Source of the DNA: Crossaster papposus
Lineage: Eukaryota; Echinodermata; Asteroidea; Velatida; Solasteridae
DNA length: 64,000 nt
Assembly (NCBI GenBank): GCA_037893245.1
Contig: JBAIAA010000746.1
Span: forward strand, 620,001-684,000
Direction of reading: 5' to 3'
In this document: piece by piece, positions 1-10,600 of the stretch
Position numbering within the stretch: position 1 is the first letter of the stretch
Layout of the letters: each line of letters starts with the position of its first letter
Program-made: the position numbers and the translations under genes
Notes under the pieces: model-generated
Seen by the model: only the letters and a program-made list of their open reading frames with translations
Database searches by the model: none
What the model was told of the DNA's origin: nothing

Positions 1-337
1 CAAAACCCACACACCTTGCGAGTTATAACCGATTCCTTACCATGGAATCACCTACCTGCAACTGACGAGTGTCATAACAGTAAAGACACGAAAGCATTGC
101 TATTGCTAACACAAGATAATTTGCGATTACAATTCTCCCCTCGCACCCCAAATAAAATCACATTTGATTTATCTTATACCAACTACGGTCATCTAGTCTT
201 TCGTGTTCGCCCACTATATTTATTTCGGACATAACGGGCCTAGACTAATTCGTGCTTAATTAAGCCATACAAGTCACAGAGAGAGAAATGTCACTGGATG
301 GGAAAGCGCCATCATTCTCTTAACCAGTCAAGTACAG

Positions 338-1214
338 AGCAGCATGGAATCGATGGGAGGCCTGGGCCAATTCAAAGACTGGCGTGAAAGCCTTACCAGC
401 AGAACCCTATCACCTCTCCCTCTACATCGCACACCTGGCAACATCTTCCGGAGCTAAAACAGCAGCCGACTCCATGGCAGCAGCTGTCAAATGGGCACAT
501 GATCTAGCCGGTCTGACGTCACCAACACAAGATCCTATGTTTAAAACTGCTCTCCAAGGTTACAACCGCACCCATGCCTCGCCTGCTATCAGAAAAGAAC
601 CAATCACTACTGACATGTTGATGAAATTAGTTGAGCATCACGGCCAGACGACTGCAACATTGGCAGACCTACGCATTTTATTTATTTGTTTCATAAGTTA
701 TGCTGGTTTTCTCAGATTTGATGAAGTGAAATCCCTTAGGCGTAAAGACTGCAGTTTCAATAACGATAGTCTTGTACTCCACCTATTAAAATATAAGACG
801 GACCAGTTTAGGCAAGGCAATTATATCACAATCGCCAAAACGTCAAAAATTACTTGCCCTGTAACCATCGCTCAAAGATACTTCGGCGCTTTGGGTGACC
901 CAGTCGATTCAGATATGCCTCTCGTACGAAGGTTTACAACATCAAAAAAAGGGCTCATCCCTACCACACACGGTCTTAGTTACACCAGAACACGAGAAAT
1001 AGTTCTCGAGGCCATTAAACCATTTGTTCCCGACGTATCCAAGTTTGGGCTTCACAGCCTTAGGTCAGGCGGCGCATCTGCTGCTAGCAACGCACAAGTT
1101 CCTCTCGCACTGATATCGAGTCATGGTCGATGGAAAACGGAAAAGGCCCGTAATGCGTACATAAAACACGACCATGAAACCATTCTTCTCCCCTCGAAGT
1201 CACTCGGCATATAA
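338..1214 (+). CDS. Tyrosine recombinase (XerD-like, eukaryotic transposon type), 3' exon
   Basis: This open frame encodes a phage-integrase-type tyrosine recombinase, which cuts and joins DNA through a covalent phosphotyrosine. The catalytic set is visible: Arg in GFLRFDEV, then HSLRSGGAS (His-x-x-Arg), then HGRW, then the nucleophile Tyr in ARNAYI near the C-terminus. The frame is open upstream only to a TAA at 321-323. Codons with the usual N-terminal sense (a WNRWEAW motif) begin just after an AG-rich stretch at 333-342, so this is probably the last exon and a 3' splice site lies there. No ATG fits the start, and GTG at 384 is not a credible eukaryotic start. Such genes belong to DIRS/Ngaro or Crypton elements or their domesticated relatives, and I cannot choose between them. 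It is unrelated in sequence to the DIRS recombinase at 59270-60193. Confidence 0.8.
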
Positions 1215-1496
1215 TCTTTTTATGGCTTTCCTAACCACAACAAAATTTAAGCTAACGGCTTTTTGTGAGCGAAATTTAATTCGCACTGTTAAATGGAATT
1301 GTACAGTAGGTCACAAGACCAGCTTGTAGTACATGTGTGTACGTGTATAATAAACATGAGCGAATTCGACTGCTCGACCATTCCAGATTGTTCACCAAAC
1401 TGTTTTTGCATGTTCTCTTTTATTACTATGTACCATTGTATTTATTAACATGAGGTAGATATAGAAAAGAAATTAATTTTCTGACGGAGGAACGGA
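1215..1496. other. AT-rich non-coding stretch
   Basis: Apart from the poly(A) hexamer I see no gene or element here. Near 1497 the sequence changes abruptly into the 3'-truncated LINE, so the boundary is a rearrangement or insertion breakpoint. Confidence 0.5.
1349..1354 (+). terminator. Candidate poly(A) signal AATAAA
   Basis: An AATAAA hexamer lies about 135 bases after the recombinase stop codon. Position and strand suit the 3' end of that transcript. A hexamer alone is weak evidence in AT-rich DNA. Confidence 0.35.
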
Positions 1497-1838
1497 GGAA
1501 GAAAGGGAGTTAACAATGTTAGGTAGAAGTTTACGATAATTAGAAGAGACAACATCCACTCTACAAATATCAGTAATACGAATAAGATTATCTTGTCTTG
1601 TAGTGAAATAAAAAAAACGAAGGAGAACTTAAATTATCCGGAAGCAAATTATTAATATAATCAAGGTAATAACGGCAATTTGGACATTAAAAATCTCTTC
1701 CAGCTTTAAAAGTTTCTATTTGAAACAAAGAGGAGTTGTATGTGCATTGTACTGAACATGACACGCATTACGAATACATTTGTTTTGGAGAGTAATAAGT
1801 CTTTTGTACAAAGAGGGGTACACCTTTATCATGCCGCC

Positions 1839-2348
1839 TCAAGCTAAGAGGCCATAGTTTAAATATGGATTAACTAAACTCTTATAAATGGCCAAACTGT
1901 CTTTAACTCTCAAAGTATTCTTAGTTCTGTTAATAATATAATTACGTTTAAAAACTGTATTACATACAAGGTTAATTTGCTCCTTCCAGAGCATATTCTT
2001 ATCAGTAATAAGGCCAAGAAAAGTACAGGAGGAGACCTTTTTAATAGTAACATTTTCTAAGCAAAGTGATACATCAGGTAAAAACCTTTCTCTCTGCTGC
2101 AAAGAATAACAGATATAGTGAGTTTTATCAGGTTGAATTTTCAACTTATTGGCTCTAAACCAATCTTGCAGTACTCTCAATTCATCAATCACAGTATTAG
2201 CCAGTACCTGCAAATTCTGTCCTGAGGCAACAAGTGTTGTATCATCAGCAAAAAGAACCGGTTTTAACAAGGGGGAACACATGGGCATATCATTAACGTA
2301 AACCAAAAACAATAATGGCCCAAGAGTTGACCCTGGGGTATTCCACAA
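1839..2348 (-). pseudogene. LINE reverse transcriptase, palm and thumb part
   Basis: The frame contains GSTLGPLLFLVYVNDM followed by the catalytic FADDTTL box (the two metal-binding aspartates of RT motif C), then a thumb region with LQDWFRANKLKIQPDKTHY and TFLGLITD. It continues the protein begun at 2475-3083 in a different frame. Copy 2 holds the same region with extra bases between the two parts, so the shift is a deletion in this copy. Confidence 0.82.
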
Positions 2349-2474
2349 GTGATATACTGCTTACGATCATTTAAAGAACTTGTAAACCAGCCAAGTGCAA
2401 TTCCACGAATTCCGTAATAATACATTTACGTAATAGAATGTGATAATTGACAGTATCAAAAGATTTTTTAAAAT

Positions 2475-3083
2475 CTAAAAACCAGCAAAAGAAATATCGG
2501 ACGGTACTTTGTAAACAGAATCATACAGATTATTGTAAAAATCTAAAACGGCATGAACAGTGGATCTACCTGCACAAAATCCGTATTGATTATGAGAAAG
2601 TAAGTTTGTGGAATCGAGAAAAAACAATATTCGACTGTGCATAAGTTTTTCCAGAACTTTGGAGCAGGTATTAATTAGTGAGATAGGCCGGTAATTGCCT
2701 GGATCCTGGGAATTACCTTTTTCAAAAACAGGAACAACTTTAGCTAATTTGTACAAGTTAGGAAAAGTACCTTGTTCAATGGAAGTATTAAAAATATTCG
2801 ATAATGGAGCAGAAATTATGTCAATAATTTCCTTTAAAAGGGAATTACTAACTTCATCTGATCCAGAACTATTTTTGTTTTGAAACTTAGTGACGATTTT
2901 TATAATTTCCCCTGGATCAGTAGGGGTAAAAAGAAATGAGTTAGGGGAAGAAGTTGCTAAGGTTAACCTTGCATTTTTATTAAAATTTGCTAAAATGTAA
3001 CTTAAGTTAAAACATTTCAAATAAATATAATTCGGCGGGGGGAGGACTATTAAACACAACACAACAAAACGTTTTAGTAACAT
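2475..3083 (-). pseudogene. LINE reverse transcriptase, N-terminal part
   Basis: The frame carries the fingers of a non-LTR reverse transcriptase: a KNSSGSDEVSNSLLKE region, then GNYRPISLINTCSKVLEK, then QYGFCAGRST with Ala in the following helix. These blocks match RT motifs 0 to 2a of the CR1/Jockey group. The frame ends before the palm motif where a KAFDTV-type block is expected, so it is a broken gene. No endonuclease domain is visible upstream, so the copy is probably also 5' truncated. Confidence 0.8.
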
Positions 3084-3215
3084 GTGCGCTTGGATTCCTC
3101 AGTATCGGTTTGACTGTTCTTCTTGGTAGCTCCTAAAAAAATAAAAAATTAAACAAATTAACAAAACCAAGAAAAAGCAAATACGGTCTGAAAGACGTAT
3201 GCAATTTGAAGACAA

Positions 3216-3859
3216 TTTCGAAAGGATACAGCCCAAAAGGTTGTATTTATAAAAACAAATATAAATAAGAACAACATCAAGTTATTTACTTTATGAACAT
3301 TATGATTTTTTCGAACTTTAAATAATATTAGTACCTACACCGATGAAAATGTTTTAAGTACTGTCCATGTAAAGTGATATTTTATGAACAACGATATTTA
3401 ACGTAAATGTACATAGATATATTTATGTATGAGGGGTTGTAAGCCTGCGCCCCTGCCATCATTAAAGAAATGTATAATGTAAATGACATGTACATGTATA
3501 CAGTTCGAAATGTAGTGTTCTATTAAATGACTAACTTCCTCCCAAAAGGTGTCCATCCAACAGAGGTATTACCTTTTGGTGGTTTGTTTTATTGGGAAAA
3601 TATACGTTATTAAATGCAATTCTGCCAAAACAAATAATGTGGCTTTCAGTGTCATCATGAGTTGTAGAAACACAATGAATTATTAAGCCATCTTCATTTA
3701 TGATCATTAGCATCAATCTTTATTTCTTTCTTTAAAGCATGCTGGTTCTCTATGACAGCTAGTACATACATTTTTTCCCGAAAAATATGGATACTATTAA
3801 ACACTGTTACAACATAAATAAGGGCTATTATGAGTATAATTCTTGTTTGTTCTCTTAAA
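3216..3859. other. Duplicated non-coding block, copy 1
   Basis: This AT-rich stretch is repeated at about 24690-25311 with high identity. It carries no convincing open frame. It ends at the TTAA into which the next element inserted. Confidence 0.7.
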
Positions 3860-4112
3860 GATGGACTACAACGAAAACTCACACATTAAATTTATTATCG
3901 GACCTTGTTTATGTTGTGTCCAGGTAACACTTTATTGTAACGGTCATGTTTTTCTCTAAATAATTTTGTTGCAATTTGACCGAAAAAATGAGACCTCGAT
4001 TCTTCGATTTTGAAATTTCCCGCCCTGTACTGGTTCCCGGCAAAGATCCACTGAAAACCACAATGAAATCCACGATATAGTACCAGCGGACTTGTAAACC
4101 AGCGAAAAGTGA

Positions 4113-4236
4113 TGACGTACTACCCATGAGCAACCGAGAATAAACAAAAGACGCCATGTTATTTCGCATTGCATTGTACACGGTAAAAATGCACGCACAC
4201 GATCGACCCGAGTAAATCGTCATGGGTAGTACGTCA
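4113..4236. repeat. Inner element bounded by an inverted 17-mer
   Basis: The segment is bounded by TGACGTACTACCCATGA and its reverse complement. The same pair bounds a different interior at 49208-49467 in element B. The two members thus share their outer sequence but differ in what lies between these inverted 17-mers. Confidence 0.7.
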
Positions 4237-4266
4237 CACACAAAGTATGAATTATTCATGAGTTAA

Positions 4267-5770
4267 TATGAAGCAGAATCAGTGTCAAAAAGATCGGACG
4301 TGTTTTTACAACTCGGATGCTTTCCTAATTCGGTTGTATTCCTAATTCGGATGCTTTTTGCAAAATCCGATGCTTTTTTAATTCGGATAAATTCGTAATT
4401 CGGATGCTTTTTGTAAACTCGGATGCTTTTTTAATTCGGGTGCTTTTTTAATTCGGATGCTTTTCTAGTAGCTCGGATAATTTTTATAAACTCGGATGCT
4501 TTTTTAATTTGGATGCTTCTCTAGTTTGAATGCTTTTTGTAAACTCGGATGCTTTTTGCAAACCGAACATATTCGCAAATCGGATGTTTTTCCAATCTGG
4601 CACTAGGGTGGCCCTGAAAGGACATCACACATCGCAGATTCTGCAATATCGCGCATTCTGCGCGAATTTGAACGATGACAAACATGTTATCGCATATATC
4701 TAAGCATATATCTGAGATGTGGAAGATTTTATTGTAGATTTCTGCACAGATTTATGTGATGGTGAATATTTTCTGGGCATATTTTTGAAAAGTCGCATAT
4801 TTTTATTTTAGATTTCAAGTTCTGCGCAGATTTCTTAGTACGCAAAGTTGTGCGATGTCGCACGGATGGGCACTACATGTACATTTTCATTGCACATTTA
4901 ATTCTGCGCAGCTAGCTATGTCGCACTCACGTACACCAGATTTATATGCAGATTTATGTTCACATTTCTGCCGCGATGTCAGCACATACGACGTTTTAAA
5001 AGTTGAACCACGATTTTGAAAGTTGAAGTACATGTACGACGTTTTGAAAGTTGAACCACGACGTTTGAAAGTTGAACCACGACGTTTGCCTGTCCGTTTT
5101 ATAACACATGTAGGTGCATGCCCATCCGTGCGACATCGCACAAATTTGCGTACTAAGAAATCTGCGCAGAACTTGAAATCTAAAATAAAAATATGCGACT
5201 TTTCAAAAATCTGCCCAGAAAATATTCACCATCACATAAATCTGTGCAGAAATCTACAATAAAATCTTCCACATCTCAGATATATGCTTAGATATATGCG
5301 ATAACATGTTTGTCATCGTTCAAATTCGCGCAGAATGCGTGATATTGCAGAATCTGCGATGTGTGATGTCCTTTCAGGGCCACCCTAGTGCCGGATTGGG
5401 AAAGCATCCGATTTGCGAATATGTTCGGTTTGCAAAAAGCATCCGAGTTTACAAAAAACATTCAAACTAGAAAAGCATCCGAATTAAAAAAGCATCCGAG
5501 TTTATAAAAAGCATCCGAGCTAGAAAAGCATTCGAATTAAAAAAGTATTCGAGATTACAAAAATTATCCGAACTAGAAAAGCATCCGAAAGGCATCCGAA
5601 TTAAAAAAGCATCCGAGTTTACAAAAAGCATCCAAATTACGAATTCATCCGAATTAAAAAAGCATCGGATTTTGCAAAAAGCATCCGAATTAGGAATACA
5701 TCCGAATTAGGAAAGCATCCGAGTTGTAAAAGCACGTCCGATCTTTTTGACACTGATTCTGCTTCATAAG
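4267..5770. mobile_element. Foldback element with TCGGATGC word arrays
   Basis: Two inverted arms of roughly 600-650 bases (4267-4872 and 5119-5768) flank a centre of about 250 bases. The outer part of each arm is an array of a degenerate word of about 18-20 bases built on TCGGATGCTTTTT; the inner part is unique but still inverted. The flanks read TTAA on the left (4263-4266) and CTAA on the right (5771-5774), and element B lacks the insert at this point, so the foldback probably also targeted TTAA. The central 4985-5090 region has a short repeated GTTGAACCACGACG word. Confidence 0.85.
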
Positions 5771-5957
5771 CTAAGGGCTTTTGCTGAAACTGAGTTTTTC
5801 TGGGTCGTAGAACGCCGATCAATTTTTTATTTTTTTTGCATGAAGGAACAAGTTTTATTGAATACTAATGATATATTAGTACGGTAATCATTATACATTT
5901 CTCGAACAAAAACAGCAACACAGCCGTTATCATTATTCCGTTGTAGTCCATCTTTAA

Positions 5958-6846
5958 TACAATGTCTATTTAAAAAAGGGATTTTTGTTTAATGTGTTGC
6001 TATTGCCTAAAACACGTTGTTTTGAACGTAGTTTTTCACTGCACATCAATATATAAATTAGGTCCTATCTTTCAGTGCACTTACTTGCATGTCAAGTTGT
6101 TGATTTAGGCTTTGCCTGAAAATACACCCCTGCATCATGGAGGAAGGAACATAAAGCAAAAAAACATTATTTTATTCAGTTTCCACTTTAACCCTAACTC
6201 CCTAGGGTGTGTGCAAAATCATATTGATTTTAAAAAGGTTAGGGGTAAAGATATGCTTTTCACTAAAATTGAAAAGCTTTTGTTTTGGCGATATAATACT
6301 TTCAACACACAGTGTGGTGGTTTTTAATGCAATATTTCTATGCATTTCTATTTCAGATCACTGGATTCCCATCCTGGTTCAACCTGAAACCATTGCCCGC
6401 GGAATAACTAAGGCCGGACATATACCCCTTTAATGGACCATGACTTCAACATACTTTAAGATATATAAATTTATAATTTGTAGTATTATTGGTTTTCTAT
6501 TTTGAAGATCTTTCCAATGACATCTACCAAGTTTGTTATATTTGGACCAAAACATAAAAAACTACTTAAATTTATTTTACATTCCGTTGGCGCGGCCTGT
6601 TTGATAATAGGAACCATTCAATTTTGATACGCGTACGGGATACTGATGCGGCTCGAAAAGGTCGCCTATTAAATTAACGTTTTGCGTTGTTATTTCATCA
6701 GGTACACTATCGGCAATTTACATCTCATTTTAATCTCTTGTAGGATAGAGTGACAGGAAGTCACTATCTGATGCAGTCCTTGTCACCTCTCTAGCTGTAT
6801 CTAGTGAAAACTGAATCCTCTCCACAGCCAAGCTTGCGGTTTTCTC
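5958..6846. other. Duplicated non-coding block next to truncated TRIM 1
   Basis: The sequence is repeated at about 25311-26375, apart from an insert near 25784-25912 in the second copy. From about 6749 upward it is homologous, on the minus strand, to the end of the TRIM coiled-coil coding region. Below that point it is unrelated, so 6749 marks the break that removed the NHL part. Confidence 0.65.
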
Positions 6847-7731
6847 TCATTCTTCCAGTCTCTTCTCACGATCCGCCTGGATGCGTTCCATGTCGTCAAT
6901 GATGCGATTTTCCTGAGCTGTTACCTCTGCTCGTATTTTAGCTGCTCTGTCTTGCACTTCTGTCTTGACTTTCTGAATTGTGAGATTTAAATCTTCTTTC
7001 ATTCTTAAGACGTTTTCTCGTGATTCCTGGATTGCCTTCATTGAGTTTTCAAGTGGAGACATCAGTTCAGCCAACGATTGCTTGTAAGTCGATGCTGCCT
7101 CGTCTATCTCAATGTACGAGTGTTCTGGCATACGGTGGTTTACGACAGTACAGTCTCGGCAGATGAGTATTTCACACGTGGTACAAAAGCACCTTGCTGC
7201 TTCGCCCGCATGGATCGGACATTTCGGATGTTGTTTCTGATGTTTTTTTGTCAGTGCAACCTTCCCCTCACAAATATCCTTCAATGGAGTGACCTTGTGG
7301 TTTGACATTGCTTCAAATCGAAGATGCATTTTGCTACAGGCTGAGCACACATTCTGGTCGCAGTCCAGACATCGATGCGTTGCCTCGTTTCCCCCCTCAC
7401 AAATATCACAGAAAAGACCAGCATCACCCAAGCCCACTACCTTATCCTGAGGTTCAATCTTCTCAACCAGACCGATTAGATGAAAGTTGGTTTTCAGACC
7501 CTGCACCCCCGCCTCTGGAAGTTTCGTCTCCTGTTGACACACGGGGCAAGGAATCTCCGTACAGCCCTGGTGCTTCGTGCTGCAGTATTTCAGCAGACAT
7601 TGCTCGCAGAAACTATGCAGGCATTCTAATATCTTTGGCTGTTGATATCGCTCCTGGCAAATGCAGCACTCAAGTAGATGTCTGCTGATCGTCTCTACTA
7701 GAGCTGAACTTACTGCAGGTCCAGTCGCCAT
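6847..7731 (-). pseudogene. Truncated TRIM 1: RING, two B-boxes, partial coiled coil
   Basis: The ATG-initiated frame of 294 codons starts with MATGPAVSSALVETI, as in the other copies. The C3HC4 RING ligands (CCIC, CLHSFC, EQC, CPVC) and both B-boxes are present. The frame stops at a TGA where the full copies have a Cys codon (LEEC then EKTAS). Readable TRIM sequence continues to about 6749 and then breaks. No NHL exon lies below it before the LINE. The third copy (26376-27260) has the same stop and break, so the truncation predates their duplication. The open frame has survived, so a short RING/B-box protein is possible, but pseudogene is the safer label. One change, RCFC for RFFC, falls in B-box 2. 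Confidence 0.8.
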
Positions 7732-8600
7732 TTTGTTTTGTCTGTGAAAAAGAAGAAATGTGTTTAGTTTATTTGATTAATAGGGATCAAAAGCCAGAGC
7801 TCTAGATGTACGTAAATTTGAAAGAAGGGCAAAATCACACTCTTACTTAAACCGCACATCCTCTTCAAACTGTCATCCCTTTCATTTTAGTTTTGTTTAT
7901 ACATTGCTATTTGGCGAAATTATTTGAGCACAATCGGTGTGTTACTGTAGATGCAGGGGAGGCCATAATTGCGACAAGTTGTACGCTTCATCACAAAATG
8001 TGCAGATATGAAATAAACTAGCAGCTTCATACCGGGTACTGTCAAAAGTATTCAATATGAATGAATTTAATACTTAGTTAGTAAAGTGCCGTCCAGATAA
8101 TTATGTACAATGACAATAAGCACTTGTTATTTTTTTATTTTTTTAGCATTGCCATTGTGCCTGCATTGTCATTGACAATGACATTGATTTATATGAAAAA
8201 AACAGCGTCAGGCTGCAACATATTCTTTCCCATAAATGTTTCCCTATTGACTGATAATAATAATATCTTTGCTCACATTTTTTAAGTTTCCGGTTTGGAT
8301 GGTATAACACCGTTAAAGTTTCTGCCGATGCGAGTTGAAATTAAGCAAGCCTTGCACTTTCACTAGTTTCAGCAATCAGCATGGAGGAATAAGAAGGAGG
8401 TTTCAGTAACTATTTTCATCAAAGCAGTACAACAAGTCGAAATGGAAGCCAACATGAAGTGCGCCCCCAATAGACGACACGCCCAGCGTTCTGACTCTGG
8501 CCGTTGTTTAAACCCCAGTTAGGATCCATCGAGCTTCATCACCATTGACGAATTACTGCATGAACGGAGACGAAGCTGGGGCTTGGAAAACGGCTCACAT
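7732..8600. promoter_or_regulatory. Upstream region of truncated TRIM 1
   Basis: On the minus strand a pyrimidine tract and AG lie about 10-11 bases before the ATG (CTTTTTCACAG then ACAAAACAAA), which suggests that a 5' untranslated exon is spliced here. A block near 8440-8530 recurs upstream of all five TRIM copies (19730-19815, 27870-27955, 39655-39735, 54475-54555) and is the best candidate for the promoter or first exon. I see no coding sequence. Confidence 0.5.
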
Positions 8601-8717
8601 TATGACCTCTACACGGACGGATCATGCATTGCTCATTCACGCTTTAAATCGGCACGAACGAGAAGTGCAACATGGCGGACCCACGACGTCACTCTGTGAG
8701 CCAATGAAATGTCCAGG

Positions 8718-9152
8718 GGTGCGTTCCACTCCAGCAAACGTTGCCAACGTTAGCCAACGTTAGCGTTGTTCGCGTGAGTGGAACGCAATGTGCGCCAATT
8801 ATGTTGGCCAACGTTAGCGAAAACGGCGAACAACATTCCGAGCTGTTCGCTGTTGGCCAGTGACGTATTTTAATGATGGCGAAGCGGTTAGCAGACGGCA
8901 GGGTTCTTTTCACGGTTTTTATTTACGTTTTATACTTTTCGTTATAAACGGTGGATTGTTTTGAGCATTCACAGGGATCTTTTAAAGACAAATAATGAGT
9001 TTGACAAAAAGCAGCGAACCAAACGATGTCACTTTCACTGGGCGCCGCCATTTTGAAAACGTATTTTTTAAAATATCGTTCCACTTCAACTAACGCCAAC
9101 TCAAAACGTTGGCGAACGTTCGCGCAAACAGTTCGCGTAAGTGGAACGCACC
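8718..9152. mobile_element. MITE 1 at a CCWGG site
   Basis: A 435-bp insert has inverted ends GGTGCGTTCCACT. CCAGG lies on its left (8713-8717) and CCTGG on its right (9153-9157). The paralogous copy 2 has an uninterrupted CCAGG (reverse-complement view of the sequence near 28392). The interior is rich in AACGTTAGC and AACGTTGGC words. No coding capacity. Confidence 0.82.
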
Positions 9153-9357
9153 CCTGGTGTAGAGGTCAGTGGGTACGGTACATATGACATAATGTTTATA
9201 AATAACAAATGTACAGAGTAAATCACTGACCTCTACACCTGGACATTTTATTGGCTCACAAAAGTGACGTCTTGGGTCCGCCATGTTGCACTTCTCGTTC
9301 GCGCCAACTTCAGTTCAAGCGTAAGCACGGCAGAATATGGGCAATGATCCGTCCAGG

Positions 9358-9597
9358 GGCCAATTTCACGGAGCTGCTAAGCAAAAAAAATTTGCTTAGC
9401 ATGAAAATTTGTCCTTGGTAAAAACAAGGTTACAAACCAAATTTTTACGTGATCTTTATTGTTTTTGATTGATAATCAGCTGTTTTTTTGCCTAGCATGA
9501 ATAACACGTAGAATTTTGGCTGATAACTTGTTTTTAATGAGCAAGACTTTTATGTGCTAAGCAAATATTTGTGCTTAGCAGCTCCGTGAAATTGGCC
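9358..9597. mobile_element. MITE 2 at a CCWGG site
   Basis: A 240-bp insert has long inverted ends starting GGCCAATTTCACGGAGCTGC and a perfect 5-bp target duplication CCAGG (9353-9357 and 9598-9602). The empty site is seen at about 28507 and 40366, where GTCCAGGTGT is continuous. It is AT-rich inside and non-coding. Confidence 0.88.
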
Positions 9598-9615
9598 CCA
9601 GGTGTAGAGGTCAGT

Positions 9616-9870
9616 GGGTGGGATGGGATGGGGTATGGGATAGGGGATAGGATGGGGGATGGAATGAAGAGAAGATGTGATTGGGTATATGATGGGATGG
9701 GATGGGATGGGGGATGGAAAGGGATGGGGTGGAGTGGGGTGGAATGGGAGATGGGATGGGATAAGGGATGAAAATGGATCAGATGGGGATGGGATGGAAT
9801 GTTGGATGGGGATGGAATAGGATGGGGTGAGATGGGAGTGGGATAGGTGGGGATTGTGAGTTCATGCGTT
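9616..9870. repeat. GGATG-type G-rich tandem repeat
   Basis: Irregular repeats of GGGAT/GGATG follow the palindromic MITE. The same tract occurs at 19935-20040, 28526-28575, 40383-41055 and 54675-54990. Open frames across it are artefacts of low complexity. Confidence 0.85.
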
Positions 9871-10600
9871 TAGAGATATATTATTATGGGGGTACGTGGA
9901 CATGGGGTGAGTATGGGCCTGGTGGACACGAACATCCGCTGTGGGGACATAATCTATGTGTAGGTGAACTAAGATAACCTATTATAAACCAAACAGATTA
10001 CAAGACTCATTTTTATCTTTATTTTGGGCCCCGCATGGTCACAACGACTTTTTTTACAGCTGCTTTAATAAATGCAGGAGTGGGCCGAGACGAGATTGTA
10101 TTCATTTAAAAAACAAAACAGTTTCCACTTACCTTATAATTACTGTGTTCGCCTATACTAGTCGTGCAACAATATACACATACAGAATAAACATTGGGAC
10201 GATGGCCTCGGGAAATAGGTCCCCCTTCTGGTCACTGACAGTCCCTCGGGGGAATAGACGTGCTCTAGTGACCTTATTGCCAGTCTATATATGTGTTTTT
10301 TTGACACCTCGGTCCAAAATATGAAATAATCGTGATCCTCCAGACGCAAACCTCGATCTTGAGGGCGCTGTAACCAGTCCATTTTTTTAGTCTATTGTCC
10401 GCTTCGGGAACTATTTCCCACAAATTCACGGTGGCGCATGCATTAGTGACCGAATCATGCAGTCCATATATGTGTTTTATGACACACATCGGTCCAAAAT
10501 ATGAAATAATCGTGATGAAATTGTTGGGTTGATTCTAGAACAAATTTCAATTGTTGGTTTGTTTTTCAACATTCGTAACTATAGTTCTGTATATTCTTAT
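9871..10600. other. Duplicated non-coding block
   Basis: Shared with about 28576-29020 (partly) and 41056-41940. It contains two diverged repeats of a segment with GGTCCAAAATATGAAATAA (about 10310 and 10493). No gene is visible. Confidence 0.55.

Larger units (their letters stand above)
1497..3215 (-). mobile_element. CR1/L2/Jockey-like LINE, copy 1 (broken)
   Basis: A non-LTR retrotransposon reads on the minus strand. Its reverse transcriptase is recognisable in two stretches (2475-3083 and 1839-2348). The copy lacks its 3' end, which copy 2 retains (20588-22745), and has a deletion of about 40 bases near 2350 compared with copy 2, which breaks the frame. The promoter-proximal end near 3215 is shared with copy 2 and with a short remnant at 60641-60885. 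The exact clade needs a tree. Confidence 0.85.
3860..5953. mobile_element. TTAA-target element A (Kolobok/piggyBac-like MITE) with nested palindromes
   Basis: The element has inverted termini AGATGGACTACAACG and is flanked by TTAA at 3856-3859 and 5954-5957. The paralogous block has a single TTAA at 25308-25311 with the same flanks, which is the empty site. A second member lies inverted at 49004-49721. A TTAA duplication is the mark of the Kolobok and piggyBac superfamilies. No transposase is encoded, so the element is non-autonomous. It contains a short palindromic core (4113-4236) and a large foldback (4267-5770). Confidence 0.88.
8604..9615. mobile_element. Composite palindromic MITE (GACCTCTACAC ends), copy 1
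   Basis: Inverted ends contain GACCTCTACAC, GGACGGATCATTGC and a GCTTGAACTGAAGTTGGCGC-type segment. The centre holds a second inverted pair built on CACTGACCTCTACACCTGG. Shorter copies lie at 28265-28525 and 39868-40381. In this copy two further MITEs have inserted at CCWGG sites inside it. Confidence 0.7.

Noticed and set aside
4267-5770. Possible CRISPR-like array of spaced repeats
   Set aside because: The repeats are degenerate, inverted between two arms, without uniform spacers or cas genes, in an animal genome.
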